Assembly: GCA_020726505.1 (NCBI GenBank)
Contig: JAHLEZ010000012.1
Coordinates: 1-64,000, forward strand
Source: Leptodontidium sp. MPI-SDFR-AT-0119
Lineage: Eukaryota > Ascomycota > Leotiomycetes > Helotiales > Leptodontidiaceae
Length of the DNA: 64,000 bases
Direction: 5' to 3'
In this document: positions 1 through 11,045 of the stretch, piece after piece
Layout of the letters: every line of letters begins with the position of its first letter
How positions within the stretch are numbered: position 1 is the first letter of the stretch
Program-made: the position numbers and the translations under genes
Notes under the pieces: generated by a model
What the model was told of the DNA's origin: nothing
The model's input: the letters and a program-made list of their open reading frames with translations, nothing else
Database searches by the model: none

Positions 1-831
1 GCAATCAACCCGTCTTGCTCCTTATGCCCCTCGGAGATTCGAAGTAGTTGTGTAGGCTGTGGTAAGCATCAGAGGAACCCAAGCTCGGCGACCTCATAGT
101 AGCAAGTGCAGTCACTGAACCTCGGGTACCTAGTTAGGAGATTGGTAAGTAAGGTTAAAGTAATCTTGAGGAGCTCACAGTGGCAGTTATCCGCCAGCCA
201 GCTAGTCAATTCAAATTTCAACAACCTAAACCAATGTGTACCCCGCCATCCATCCATCCATCCTTACCTACAGCCCAATCCAGCCCAGTCTCGCCACACT
301 TGCACACCTCCCAAAACCACACCCTTCCACAATTCCACCCCAATCAAACATCTCGAAATAGCAATTAGTCATTCCGCAGCAAATTAGCTGCCAGACACGC
401 GCTGGTGCTTTTTAGTGCATCAGCCGTGCATGAGAAGTGCTGTTTTCTGAGACTCTCGCTCAACCCCGCATCTAAGACTAAATGAATTATGCGGTTCTAG
501 ATCGTCATTCTTGACCTGGGTTGGATGGGACGGGTTGGATGATGGCATTTCTGCGGGAGCCGATCAGCTGATTACGATTCTTCTCTAGGGATTGATGGTC
601 CGGTCTGCTTTGGCGTATGTACTGTATTTTAGTTTCAGGGGTGTGGACGAACGGGGTGAGAGAGAGGTTATTGAGTTAGGTATGATAGTTTACTTGTGTG
701 TATAAAGGGCAGTTAATTCACCTAGTTTCTTTTCTGATCTGTCATTTGTTTTTCTCAAAGTTAAGGAACAAGAAAGTTTTGTTCAGATACCGTCAGTAAA
801 ATACACAATTCACAGCAGGAATTCAGTCAAG
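1..831. other. Non-coding stretch upstream of the catalase-like gene
   Basis: I found no convincing gene here. Short open frames exist, but they overlap each other on both strands and resemble no family I know. A short CCAT tetranucleotide run lies near 247-264. The last 150 bases or so, with pyrimidine and A-rich tracts before the ATG at 832, are the likely promoter and 5' UTR of the next gene. Confidence 0.5.
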
Positions 832-2297
832 ATGCCAGAATACATCAAATGGTACGTTTCCCCTCCTTCGACCCTTTTCTCAACAACAAGCAGTACTTCT
901 TGGTTTTAAATCTGCAAACAACTCGAACTCTGTCTTATCTAATTAATAAATAGGGACGCACCAGGCGTCGAAGTCATCCAGCCTGGCGAAGTAGAGAAAA
1001 TCAAAGAAGTCTCTGATCAGTTCAATCGTTTCCAGATGATGAACTTCAATGAACATCATCACTGTTTGAGAGGTATACATTTGAAGACTCAGGGGGTACG
1101 TTACTCTTTCCTTTCTGAGGTTAGAGGAGTAAGAATGGAGGAGTAGTAGGGAAATCTGAGAAAATTTATAATAGACCATGATGACTGACCTAGAGAACGT
1201 CTGCAGTGTGTCATGGGAAAGCTCAAAGTCAAGGACAATTTACCACCTCATCTCGCACAAGGCATGTTCGCTAAATCTGGCGAGTAAGTACAAACCACAC
1301 CCCACATCTTCTCCCATCTCTCTCGCTGCTTTCTAACATCCCCCCAGATACGATACCATCCTCCGCTACTCCTCCCTCACCCCCAAGCTCGTCCCAGACA
1401 ACGTCCCCGCTCCCCGCGGAATCGGAATGAAAGTCTTCGGTGTCGAAGGCGAAAAGATCTGGGGCGAGGACAAGAAAACACAAGATTTCACATTCAATAA
1501 CTACCCCGTCGAACTCCGCGATCCCAAGACTACGAATGAGATCGCGGATAGCCTGGAGAGGAATTGGAACCAGCTGGATAAGTTTGGAGAGGAGATGGGT
1601 AAGAGGAAGGATGCCGAGTTGGCTTGTATGGGCGGGGGATTGCCAAAGCAGTATAGTACGTATACTTTCCTCTTTTGGGGTTCTGTTCTCTATCTTTTTG
1701 TATTTTGAGTTAGAGAAAGAGTAGGTGGCTAATGAGGTACTCTACAAAACAGTGGTCGCCATGCCCGAATACTCCCAATCCGCCTACCGCTTTGGAGACT
1801 ACGTCGCCAAATTCGGCGTCTTCCCACTCAGCGCAGAGCAAAAAGCCCTTGCCAAAGAAACCATCCCCGACGACGCACCCATCAACATCCTCTCTCAACA
1901 TAACCGCGAATGCCACCTCTCCCACCGTGTAACCTACATCTTCTGTGCACAGCTGCTGCAGAACCTCGACGAGCAGCCCGTCGAAGATATAGGCATCGAA
2001 TGGGACCCGAAGAAATACCCCTTCGAGGAGATCGCGACGCTGGAGTTCGAGCCTAAGGATTCGTGGTTGCCCGAGTTTAGGGTTTGGTGGGATGATAGGA
2101 TTACGGTTAATGGTTGGCATGGACTTAAGACGCATCAGCCGCTGGGAGGTACGAATCGTATGCGCCGGGTGGTGTATGCGGAGAGTAGGAAGTCGAGACT
2201 TAGGGTTAATGGGTGGAGGGATTATGTTGAGCCCGAGGGGATTAAGGATGTTCCTGCGCCGGTTGTGGTGCCACTGTTGGATGGGCTGAAAGTTTAA
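832..2297 (+). CDS. Catalase-fold (y4iL-like) heme protein
   Basis: Five exons: 832-851, 954-1095, 1207-1283, 1348-1655, 1753-2297. They join in phase to a 363-residue protein. Exon 2 carries the distal-heme segment in altered form (HCLRGIHLKTQG, where true catalases have a His-Ala-x-Gly-Ala motif). Exons 3-4 carry LRYSSLTP and APRGIGMKVFGVEG, matching the VRFST and DPRGFA(V/M)KF blocks of catalases. Exon 5 has a YRFGDY segment. At 363 residues it is shorter than mono-functional catalases (about 480-700), as expected for the catalase-like y4iL subfamily, whose role is not well defined. Heme binding and peroxide chemistry are inferred from the fold. The start is the only ATG that leads into the spliced frame. 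No signal peptide is visible, so it is probably cytosolic. Confidence 0.75.
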
Positions 2298-3446
2298 GAT
2301 CGAGTTTGTTCGTGGGATAGGGATGTTGAGTTGGGTTGTCTTTGCCTGCTGCTTTGTTTTGTTCGCTTGTGAGTTGGCTCGTTCTGTCGCCTTGCCCCAG
2401 CACAACAGAAACATATACGATTAAGTAATACGCGTCTTCTCTATCACTTTTAAATCATTTGTTGTGTGCACGAATCTGACAGGGAAATCCTTGCGGAGAT
2501 ACACCTGTCATGCGTCCAAAATTTCGGGTGCAGTCATCCACTTCTTTCCAGGGGTTTAAAATATCGATTTGGGGGCCAGCGATGCACTCGCCACGATCCC
2601 GAGACGCCGACAAGGGAGGCAAAACTTCTCCATATTACCATATCAATCCCTGCTCTCAGTCTACAGCACGTTTTTAATCCTCTATAATCATCCAAATAAT
2701 ATTTGGAAATGTTGCATTTGTAAGATATCTCAGAAGAGGTTGATGTCTATTCAAACTCAAAGCCCCGAATAACCTTTCAAAATTCATGTGGGGTGATTTC
2801 CACCCCTGCCGACCTGCCCATCTCACCCGCCGCGTTTCCCGCAGCGCCGCAAAAGGCTTGACCCTTTCATCTCCACCTGCACAAACATCACACCGATATC
2901 CAGGATAGGATTGGTCCCCAAACCCCTTCCCACAAAATATCGGAACCGAGAAGTAAGCTCGCTTGTTCATCCATTCAAGTTGAATGTGGCGTACAGTTCA
3001 CAAGGCCTGCATTTGGGATATTTCCCGGAGCCGCACCTGTTTAGGAACGATCCTGGTGAGGAGGGGGGGCAGTCTGACCACCTCCCAAGAGACAGGGATA
3101 TGAGAAACGAATTATAGATGACGGCAAGATGAATTGGCAGGGGATAGACCATGGTTACTTGCTGTTCCGTTGTCGGATTCTTGGGGGGGGGGGGGGGGGG
3201 GGGGGGGGTGGGGGTGTTTTGAAGTATTGGTTGTGCGTTAGTCATTATCAGCCACTTGATGGCCCCCAAATGATGGGAATGGATTGCGAACTTAAGTATG
3301 TTGCCTATTCCCATGTTTCTGGTTTATTCTCAGTTTCTGCCGTTCTGGTCCTTCGTTCCTTCAGCGTGTTTTGGACAGTTGTTGATATCTTGTGATATTT
3401 GACTGGAGACTTCAGCATTCGGGTGTGATATCAAGAGTAAATAAAG
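2298..3446. other. Intergenic region with a long poly-G run
   Basis: This 1.15-kb gap holds no convincing gene. It contains the 3' flank of the catalase-like gene and, near its end, the promoter of the HET-like gene. The 26-G homopolymer at 3183-3208 is the one striking element. Open frames crossing it are low-complexity artefacts. Confidence 0.5.
3183..3208 (+). repeat. 26-nt uninterrupted poly-G tract
   Basis: Twenty-six consecutive G residues, then T and five more G, about 240 bases before the start of the HET-like gene. Tracts of this length are hypermutable and can form G-quadruplex structures. The true length may differ from the assembled one. Confidence 0.9.
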
Positions 3447-5881
3447 ATGGACAACTACGACATTCCCCGTAAGCCCGTCCCAGACATAACACCAGCCTCA
3501 GCAAGCGCTTCTTCAGCAGGCCACAAATCACCCGAGTCAAACTCCTCCCCACCAGCTGGGCCCAAATCAGGATTCTGGCGACGGAAAAGGGAGACTGTAG
3601 AAGATCAGGTCGCCAAACACTTCGCCTATGAGTTCAGTGGGAAGAGGGGATGGAATGGACATTGGTTCCACAGACCCTTCAAACAAGAACAGACACCATT
3701 CGATAACGCAGCTGTACTTGAAGCTGATGAGAAAGGAAGATATCCGTTTCGAAATCAGTTGGGACAGGTGGCTCATAAATATGACGATGTCGCAACGTAT
3801 CTGAGCCCTACGCATTACAACCCCAGACGACTAGTAGTTCAAGCAACGGGCTATGTATTTACGAACCAGAGAGCCTCAGGAGATTGGCGAAGGACGACTA
3901 TTCGGGGATCTGTTCCCACGGTGTTGAGAGTTGCGGAATGGGCTTTGAAGCCTTCGAATCCGGGTAAAGATGGCAAGAGAAGCGTTCTGGGACGAATCGA
4001 TGCCTTCTTCCGCATCATCATCGTTGCGTTCCCGCTTCAGATCTTGTTGGTACTTCCTACGACTGCATCGTGGGAGAGTGATGAAGTACAGGATTTCTAC
4101 AAAGACTTCCCTGGTTATCACTGGAAATGGCCTAAACACGCCATCAACCCTCTTGACATGAGACCTAACAAGACATCAACTGATCTAGCCGTCAAACATG
4201 TCTCGTCTCGTAAGCGAATGCTGCGTCCTCGCCAACTGATTGTATTACGGGATGGGGAATGGGTACTCGATGATAATCCAGCGAAGGATATCTCTTACCT
4301 GTTCATCAGTTATGCGAACATGCATTTCGATACCGACAACTCAGCGACAGGACGCCATCTCATCGAGCAAATGGCAGCATATTCCACTCTCAAAGCAGGC
4401 AAAACAGCATACTGGCTTGATTACCGCTGTCGTGCCCCAGAGAAAGGCGCTCTCCTCGACGCAGATGTCTACAGGATGTGTGATGTGATCCGTGGATGCT
4501 ACCAGGTAGTCGTAATGCTCAAAGGTGACGACAACAAGCTCAAGCAAGAATGGGGATCGCGGATGTGGACTCTTCCAGAAGCGCTTCTGGCTCCAGGCGA
4601 TGCTGTTTACTTCTGCACACCGACAACAGATTCTTTCCACATCACTTCTCTCCTCAAAGTCGAGATGACAGGCTCAGTCTGGGACGACCCTCTTTCATCC
4701 GAAGAAGACGGCGGTCCAACTCGCCTCCTTGCAGAGCACTTCTCAGGTCTCGTAACACTCTCCCGTCTCGAGATCCTCTCCAACGCCATAGCCGCACTCG
4801 GCGACCGCTTCTTCAACAACTACGCCGCCTTCGCAAAAGCAGACGTAGCATACGCTCTCATGGGTCTCCTACACTACCGCATCTCCAAAGACCCAGACGA
4901 CACACTCTTCCAAGCCATCGCACGACTCTCTCTTTCAAACGACTCCGACCGGCTCATCGAACGCATGGTCTGTCTCTTCCCAGATCCACACTCTCAACGC
5001 TCGGCCTTCGAGCTCCTCGCCACCCCGGATCTATACCACACACATCTATGGGACGTCGAGCCGCTCTGCGAGATCGTCGGCGTGGCGGACGAGGATAATA
5101 CCGTGCTGTTGGATAACTGCAAAGCGATGCATATCCGCTGGAAGAACTTCCCACGCATGAACGTCGTCAGACATTACGGGATGAAGAAACTCTTCGCAGA
5201 ACTCTTCGTGCGGTCTGGAGCGTGGTGGTTTCTCTTCGGTATCAATCTCACTATTACATATGCGCCATTCTTCGCTTACTCAGACGGACTTTCTGGACAC
5301 TCTTACTTCTGGCTTTGGAGCTGTTGGTAGGAGGGTTCTTTGCGGTGGGATTGATACTTTCCTTCGTAGGTCCGTTCTCGGTGAGGAGGCTGTATGGTGG
5401 ACAAGTTCTGCGATCCTCTCCGAATCTTATTGGATTCGAAGGCGTTCTCCCGCTTGAGAAACTCGAGCCTCTGATTTTTGGGAACAATAATGGAAGACTT
5501 TCGTATGCTCCCTCTGCAACGCCGTTCAGCTACCATTACCGCGATGCCAACGAGCGCGTTGGTCTGGAGCCTTCATGGATCGAAAACGCACTTACTGACT
5601 CTTCTGGGTTGACTTCTGTGCAGCAGAATTTGCCGAAGGGACATCATCTGTTTACGCTGGTTGATACGGGTAGTTTGAGCGTTTGTGTGTTTAGTGCGGA
5701 GAGGCCGCCTACGGTTGCGTTGCTGTGTGGGAGAGAGGGGGGTATGTTGAGGGCTGTGTTGTGTAGTTGGCGGTTTAAGAACGACTGTCTTTATAGAGAG
5801 ACGGTGGTGCGCATGCCCAGTGACGTGTACGAGAGTGCGAAGGCGAAGAGTTGGTTGAAGGTTTGTTTGGGGACGAGGTAG
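3447..5881 (+). CDS. HET-like multi-domain membrane protein, frame broken near 5.3 kb
   Basis: One frame runs from ATG 3447 for 627 codons to a TAG at 5328-5330. Coding continues to 5881 in another frame, already open before 5222. The N-terminus is low-complexity Ser/Pro. A hydrophobic segment (about residues 186-207, IIIVAFPLQILLVLP) follows. The centre (about residues 283-385) resembles the HET domain: FISYANMHFD, then YWLDYRC, then WGSRMWTLPEALLA. The 3' frame encodes a strong membrane helix (FWTLLLLALELLVGGFFAVG) and a C-terminal region to LGTR. Either one base is lost (or two gained), or a 92-nt intron at 5239-5330 (GTATCA...GGTAG) joins the frames. That intron works in phase but deletes part of the helix. 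Both hydrophobic stretches look coding, so I lean to a frameshift. HET-type proteins act in fungal non-self recognition; a role here is inference. Confidence 0.55.
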
Positions 5882-6204
5882 AGTTCTTGATTCCAGGGAC
5901 TTGGGATGTTGATTTGGAGGAGGCAGTATGATATCCTGTTTCTTGACTCGTTTTAGCTAGATCGATAGTCTAGTCTGAGTTTTGGGGAGGAATGGTAATT
6001 GGGATCTCTATCATGCAGGGTTTCGGGCGAAGGCCACTCTCAAGTAAATAATCAAATTTGACGCCTCATGCTATGCTCACATCTTTTATGTACGCCCATT
6101 CCCACCCAGAGACTAAATGCATATAAGCACCCACTCACTTCTCCACTTCACCATACCAAGACTTCAAGTCTCGGTCTTCCTGTCACAGCACCCCTCTCAG
6201 CATT
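5882..6204. other. Short 3'-to-3' intergenic region
   Basis: This is the gap between the convergent ends of the HET-like gene and the haspin gene. No feature was recognised apart from the two 3' flanks. Confidence 0.5.
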
Positions 6205-8051
6205 TCACTGGCTCAAAATCGTACTATCCATCCCCGCACCGCCAAGTTGCTCCTCACTAACCCATCCCCTCAAGAACACATAATCCAGCACCTGACACGC
6301 GCTCTCAAAGGCTCCATTCTCAACCTTCGTCCTGACATCCAATCTCCTCTTCATATCCTTGATCTCTGTTTCGAAAGTGACGAGATCTTTAGTGGCTTTG
6401 GGACTGCAGGAGTGTTTCTTGAATTGTTTGGTGAGGAAGGATAACATGTATCGGATCCAGAGAACATTGCTATATGGTGTGTGGTCTTTCCATGTGTGGT
6501 TGTTTTGCTGGCCTGCTTCGAGTTCTGAAATGGGTGTGGTGTGGAAGGAGGCGGGTTGCATGGTGCGGGTACCGGTTAGGAGGTGGTTGCGCATTCTGGA
6601 GGGTTGTTAGTTATCAAAGAGTTGTGCTGGAAGTTAAGAAGTGAAGACTAACCGCCGATAATTGTCGTATTGCATACCAGCCAACCCACTACCACTACTC
6701 TGGAAAAGCTCGAGATCATTCTCTAAGTCCTGAAAGACTGCATCACCGTTCTCGAGTTTTGCACGGGAGAGACCGTAATCGATGATCGTAATGCTGTAGT
6801 CTGAGAAGCCGAATTTTATAGGGCCATCACGAGGTTTGGATTTCGATGTGGTTCTAGGTTTCCGCGCAGGGTTTGTCGTTTGCCGGACGCAGACGTTATT
6901 TTCGTGTAAGTCACGATGCTGGGATATTGTCAGTTTGCTTGAGGTTAATGAAATTGAAAATGGTTTACCTCAAACTCGCACAAATACTCTGCTCGACTTA
7001 AAGCCATACAGACACCAAGGAAGACATCCCACACCTGATCAATGGTCTCGATAGGCATATCTTCAAGAACTTCGCCAGCATCGGCAAGTTCCAAGACAAG
7101 AAATGTCGACTCTTCCGTGAATATTTCCGGATCAGGAAAGTGTGTTTCACGAGGTTCATATTCGCCATCATCGGCGATATACTCATAGAATGCCTCTTCA
7201 AGCGAAGGTGCAAAGCGGCCTTTGATGAGATGAGCATCTTTGAACCCAACGAAACCAGGTACTTCGGTGAGCACGTTCATGATGCGGATCTCAGAGACGA
7301 GATCAGTTGCATTGATTGCAGTCTCAATTTCAGAAGAGGCCGGATCAGTGGGTATTTTCAATTGGAGGACTTTGATGATGGATGACCCCGCTGTGGTCTT
7401 CACGCGGTAGACTTCTGCGAACGAAGCTTCAGCGATTTTCTCAACTTCAGCTGAAGGAGGGAGAATCTCGGGCCAAGTACAGATGAAGAGGGGTGTGCCG
7501 CGGTCCGTCTGATATGCATCAGCTAGAACTGCGAGATGGTCTGGTGCTGGTTCGCCATAAGCTAGGGCAGGGTCAGTGATGCTGTCTCACATGGGAACAT
7601 GTGAGAACTTACACGTGCCATAATCAGATCCAGTTTGCGTTTCAGTAGGGTCGTATTGGTCGCTATATGTACTCGACCCGACGTCATCTCTTGACTCATT
7701 CGATGGTTCCCCTTCCTCTGTATCGTTCAGATCTTCGCCATCTTCAGACTCGCTTGAATCGCTTGACTGTTCATCGTCCTCAGACTCGCTAGACTCATCC
7801 TCATCCTCATCCTCGGATTCTTCTACGTATTTCTCTGCGGTACCCCCAGTTTTCGTCGACGCATCCTTCTGGATCTCATTGAGAGTTTTGAGAACTTCGG
7901 GCCATGATTCGAATGCATCAGGAGCTGGAGGAGCGGATGTCTTGATGGTAGAAGATCCCGCAGAAGTTACACTTGACACACCAAATATCTGAGAGGATCC
8001 AGATGTATAGTGACGGCGCTGCGTGCCATAGGTGCGAACAGGTCTACCCAT
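6205..8051 (-). CDS. Haspin-like histone H3 kinase
   Basis: Four exons on the minus strand: 8051-7613, 7561-6969, 6918-6653, 6595-6205, giving 562 residues. The first exon encodes a short basic N-terminus and a long acidic Glu/Asp/Ser tract. Exon 2 starts the kinase domain with a glycine-loop remnant (EASFAEVYRV), the Lys strand (SIIKVLQLKIP), and the haspin-style helix region with VLELADAGE. Exon 3 opens with the catalytic loop HRDLHENNVCV and then has IIDYGLSR at the metal-binding site. That spacing and the DY-type replacement of DFG are hallmarks of haspin. Exon 4 has the degenerate haspin C-lobe (YSNVLWIRYMLSFL). Haspin phosphorylates histone H3 Thr3 to recruit the chromosomal passenger complex to centromeres. 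The four exon phases agree. The start has a typical fungal haspin N-terminus, but an upstream non-coding exon cannot be excluded. Confidence 0.88.
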
Positions 8052-8691
8052 CGAGAGAGGTGGTGGACTGAAGGTGGAGAGTTAGCCATGGAGCGTGTAT
8101 GACAGAACGTGGCAAAAGGTGAGTGGGGGAACGACAGGAAAGAGCAGTTTCGATCTTCGAAATGAATTCAAGGGCATCGTGCTGGCATTTCGGCCATTTT
8201 TGAAGCAGCAAGATAGTGCGATTGAGTGGAACCTGAAGGCTCTGTTTACATCACGTGATATGTAGCAAAACCTGCGTCTTCTCACGTACCTGGGTAACAG
8301 TGGCTCTTGGGAGGATCTGATGATTCACATTAGCTTCTTATGCTCTCACTGAAGTAGATTAAGCTCACCTTGGCTCTCCGTTGTCGTCGATATCTACACA
8401 GGGCCAGCAACATTGCAAAACGTGGGTAAGGTCATTTGAAGCCATAGTCGCGGATTAACTTCGGATGTGGTTGCTGTGGGGTTCTTAAAGTGGCGGAAGA
8501 TATTTGGAGGAGTTTCTGGAGATTGCAAAAGCAGCAAGCAAGACCAGCTTAGCGAGCTTGACTGGGACTAGTTGGATTAGCGCCATTTCCTCCACGAGCC
8601 CATGTCTGGTCTGGTCTGGCTCTGGCCTCCATCTTCACTCAAATTCCTTCTCACACGACAACCATCAATTGACTCGTGTCCTCACTTCACG
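8052..8691. promoter_or_regulatory. Divergent intergenic region between haspin and the CCDC47-like gene
   Basis: 640 bases separate two outward-facing starts, so it should hold both promoters. Possible splice-like signals near 8280-8380 on the minus strand could belong to a 5' UTR intron of the kinase gene, but nothing proves this. No other gene was seen. Confidence 0.45.
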
Positions 8692-10152
8692 ATGGCAGGA
8701 ATCGTCCAAGCCATATTTGGCGGCTCCAAGCCATCTGCTTCTCCAATCCCAGCCGGCGATTCTGGTGAGTCTGCTGTGCTGGCGCAATGGCAGATTGACA
8801 GCTACTGACCCCCATTTCTACAGACTTCGTCGACTTCGCAGGAGCTCCCGAGCCAGCTCCAGCTTCCTTCTCTGCAGCATCATCTCCTGTTAGCTTCATG
8901 GGCTCTGGTGCAGCTCCCACTGGTGCAGCTGTCCCTTACACGAAATGGTACAACATTCATGAGCGTCACTCCCTGAACGAGTTCAAGCAGGAGGCTGTGA
9001 TCATTGGTTTAATCGCCATCATCGTAACGGTCCACATGCTTGGTACTGGCGCGAACCGTAGAAAGGCTAAGGCCTGGATCTCGGCGCATGCGACGGTTCT
9101 ACAAAAGGAGTTTGCGCTAGTTGGATTTGGTGGTCGAAAGGCTCCAACAGCGGACGAAGTTGAGAGTGAAGGATTAGCCAAGGCTACTACCCTTGAGCTC
9201 CCAGAAGTGCTCTTGAAGGAGAAGGCACCCAACGAGTTCTCGACCTACGCCACTGGCAGACAGAACGTGGCGTTCGTTGATATCAACCTCACCCTGTACA
9301 AGCGCTACAGCCCCATCACGATGCTGTTCGAGTTTGTGTTCAGCTTGTTCTTCGAGAGCTTGGAGGCACCAGGGGAGAAGATGGAGGCTATTCTGTACCC
9401 ATTCGATGGTCGCGAGGCTCTCACTGTCCCTGGCCAGGTTCCCGGAGCACACGAGTTGCGCAAGGATACAAAGAGCAGCTATGATGGATTTGTTTGGGCT
9501 ATCGTCAACAAGGAGACCATGAAGGGGCTTCGCGAATCCAGATACGATGTCTCGATTACTACCACCAAGGATAGCGCAAAGCTGCCAGCATGGGCTACTG
9601 TCATGAGCGAGAGCGCTGAGATCACCGATTTCCTTCTCACTCCAGAGCTCATCAAGGCCGTCGAGGATGCTGGCGAGTTGTTGAACCACTTGATCATTAC
9701 TGATCAGCCAATTGACCAGCCATTGACGTAAGTAGTGTTTGTCTCGTTCGCAGATTCGCACTAATTTAATCATCAACAGACTCGAAGATACCACCCCAAA
9801 GAAGCGAGTCTACCTGTCCATCCGCACTCCCTCCTCCGGTGATTACAGCAGCGTCCTGCCTATCTTCCAATACTTCGTCCGTGTTGCCGATATTCTCGTC
9901 CAATCTGCCCACTTCCGCCCAGAAGTCCTCCGCAAGGTCCGCACCACTCGTGAAGACACCATCCGCAAGCTTCAAAAGGCCGGTGAAGACGAGAAAGCCG
10001 AAGAGCGAAACCTCGAGCGCGAGAAGGCCAAGAAGTTGAAGCGCGACCTCGAACTGAAGGCTCTCGACGCAAAGGGACAGAAGAAGTACCTCGAGAAGGA
10101 GAGGGAGAAGGAGATGAGAAGAAGCCAGAAGAAGCAGACCCAGAAGGCATAA
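8692..10152 (+). CDS. CCDC47/DUF1682 family ER membrane protein
   Basis: Exons 8692-8764, 8824-9727 and 9780-10152 join in phase to 449 residues. After an Ala/Pro-rich N-terminus there is one membrane helix (about residues 83-97, VIIGLIAIIVTVHML). A conserved luminal/cytosolic globular domain follows (VGFGG, FVDINLTLYKRY, FSLFFES, YDGFVWAIVNKETM, YDVSITTTKDSAKLP). The C-terminus is a long Lys/Glu/Arg-rich helix ending in QTQKA. Order, length and basic tail match the DUF1682/CCDC47 family. In animals CCDC47 is part of the PAT complex, which protects polar transmembrane helices during ER insertion, and it affects ER calcium. The fungal function is inferred from that homology. GTGAGT and GTAAGT donors support both introns. 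Confidence 0.88.
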
Positions 10153-11045
10153 TGTAGAGCGATTGACTGATCAATCGGTGGGTTGGTATTGTGGTAATGT
10201 ACTGTGTATTGTCTATGGAATGGGTTGGTGGCATAAAAGTCTTGAATCGTGGACTGCATTGTTGACGATCTGGGTGTATATTATTTTGTCCTCCTTCTTG
10301 TATCCTGTACTTTCACATACTTTGCGATGATAACATTTTTTTGTGTGTTCCAGTTCCTTATACCCTTGTCGAACGCTAAGTTGACTATGGTTGAATAGAT
10401 CAGGACGAGTTCTGGTTCATGGAATTGGTAAATGCCCATAGGGTTCAAGGTATTGCAAGGCTTATCATCCGCTATGCCGCAGCTCCTCCTAACTTCATTC
10501 TAACCGCAAATTCGCGGCTGTTTTACCAGACTTGGTTGGAAGGGTGTGCTTTCTCGCCAGTCACGGTGAGAAGAGGCCTGCCTCCAATCTCAACCAAGAG
10601 GTTCCTCGTGCTCTTTCCGTACGGGAGCGGGATGCCCCCCCCCCCCTCAACTACCGCCTGTGACTAGATTCCTGCATGATACATATTTTTCTCTCTTCTT
10701 GCTTCTTCTTCATCTCCAGTCTAGCTCTGGTCACTCCCCCCGCGAGAGCCTCCGGACTATCTCAAGTGTGCCCCGTGGAAAGCCCAGTGAATGGTATGCA
10801 AGCATCCTGCAGGTGCAGGGCCTCTTTCCTTGATGTATTGGCTTGTTGATGCCGCTTCTTGTCCTATCAGCATCTTGGTGGCGCCACGTCGAATGACCGC
10901 TTATCGATGAAGCACAATGCTTGGCTTGACGCCCGGCTGTGCTGAAGGACGGAGTTGGGTGACCGACCACACCTCGAAGACCTTTTCTTTTCTGACATTG
11001 TTCTTCGACTTCTCACGGCGCAATATCGAGCAAACACGACGGAAC
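10153..11045. other. Intergenic region, no supported gene
   Basis: About 0.9 kb. One short open frame (10419-10667) starts with ATG, but it ends in a low-complexity region with a 12-C run (10635-10646) and shows no family features. The stretch before 11046 is open in frame with the next gene back to an ATG at 10917, so the start of that gene could lie further upstream. Confidence 0.45.

Noticed and set aside
5239..5283. A 45-nt intron (GTATCA...ACTCAG) to repair the HET-like gene
   Set aside because: Its length is a multiple of three, so it keeps the original frame and does not bypass the TAG at 5328-5330.
10419..10667. 82-codon open frame as a gene
   Set aside because: It ends in a low-complexity poly-Pro stretch coded by a C run, with no recognisable motif.
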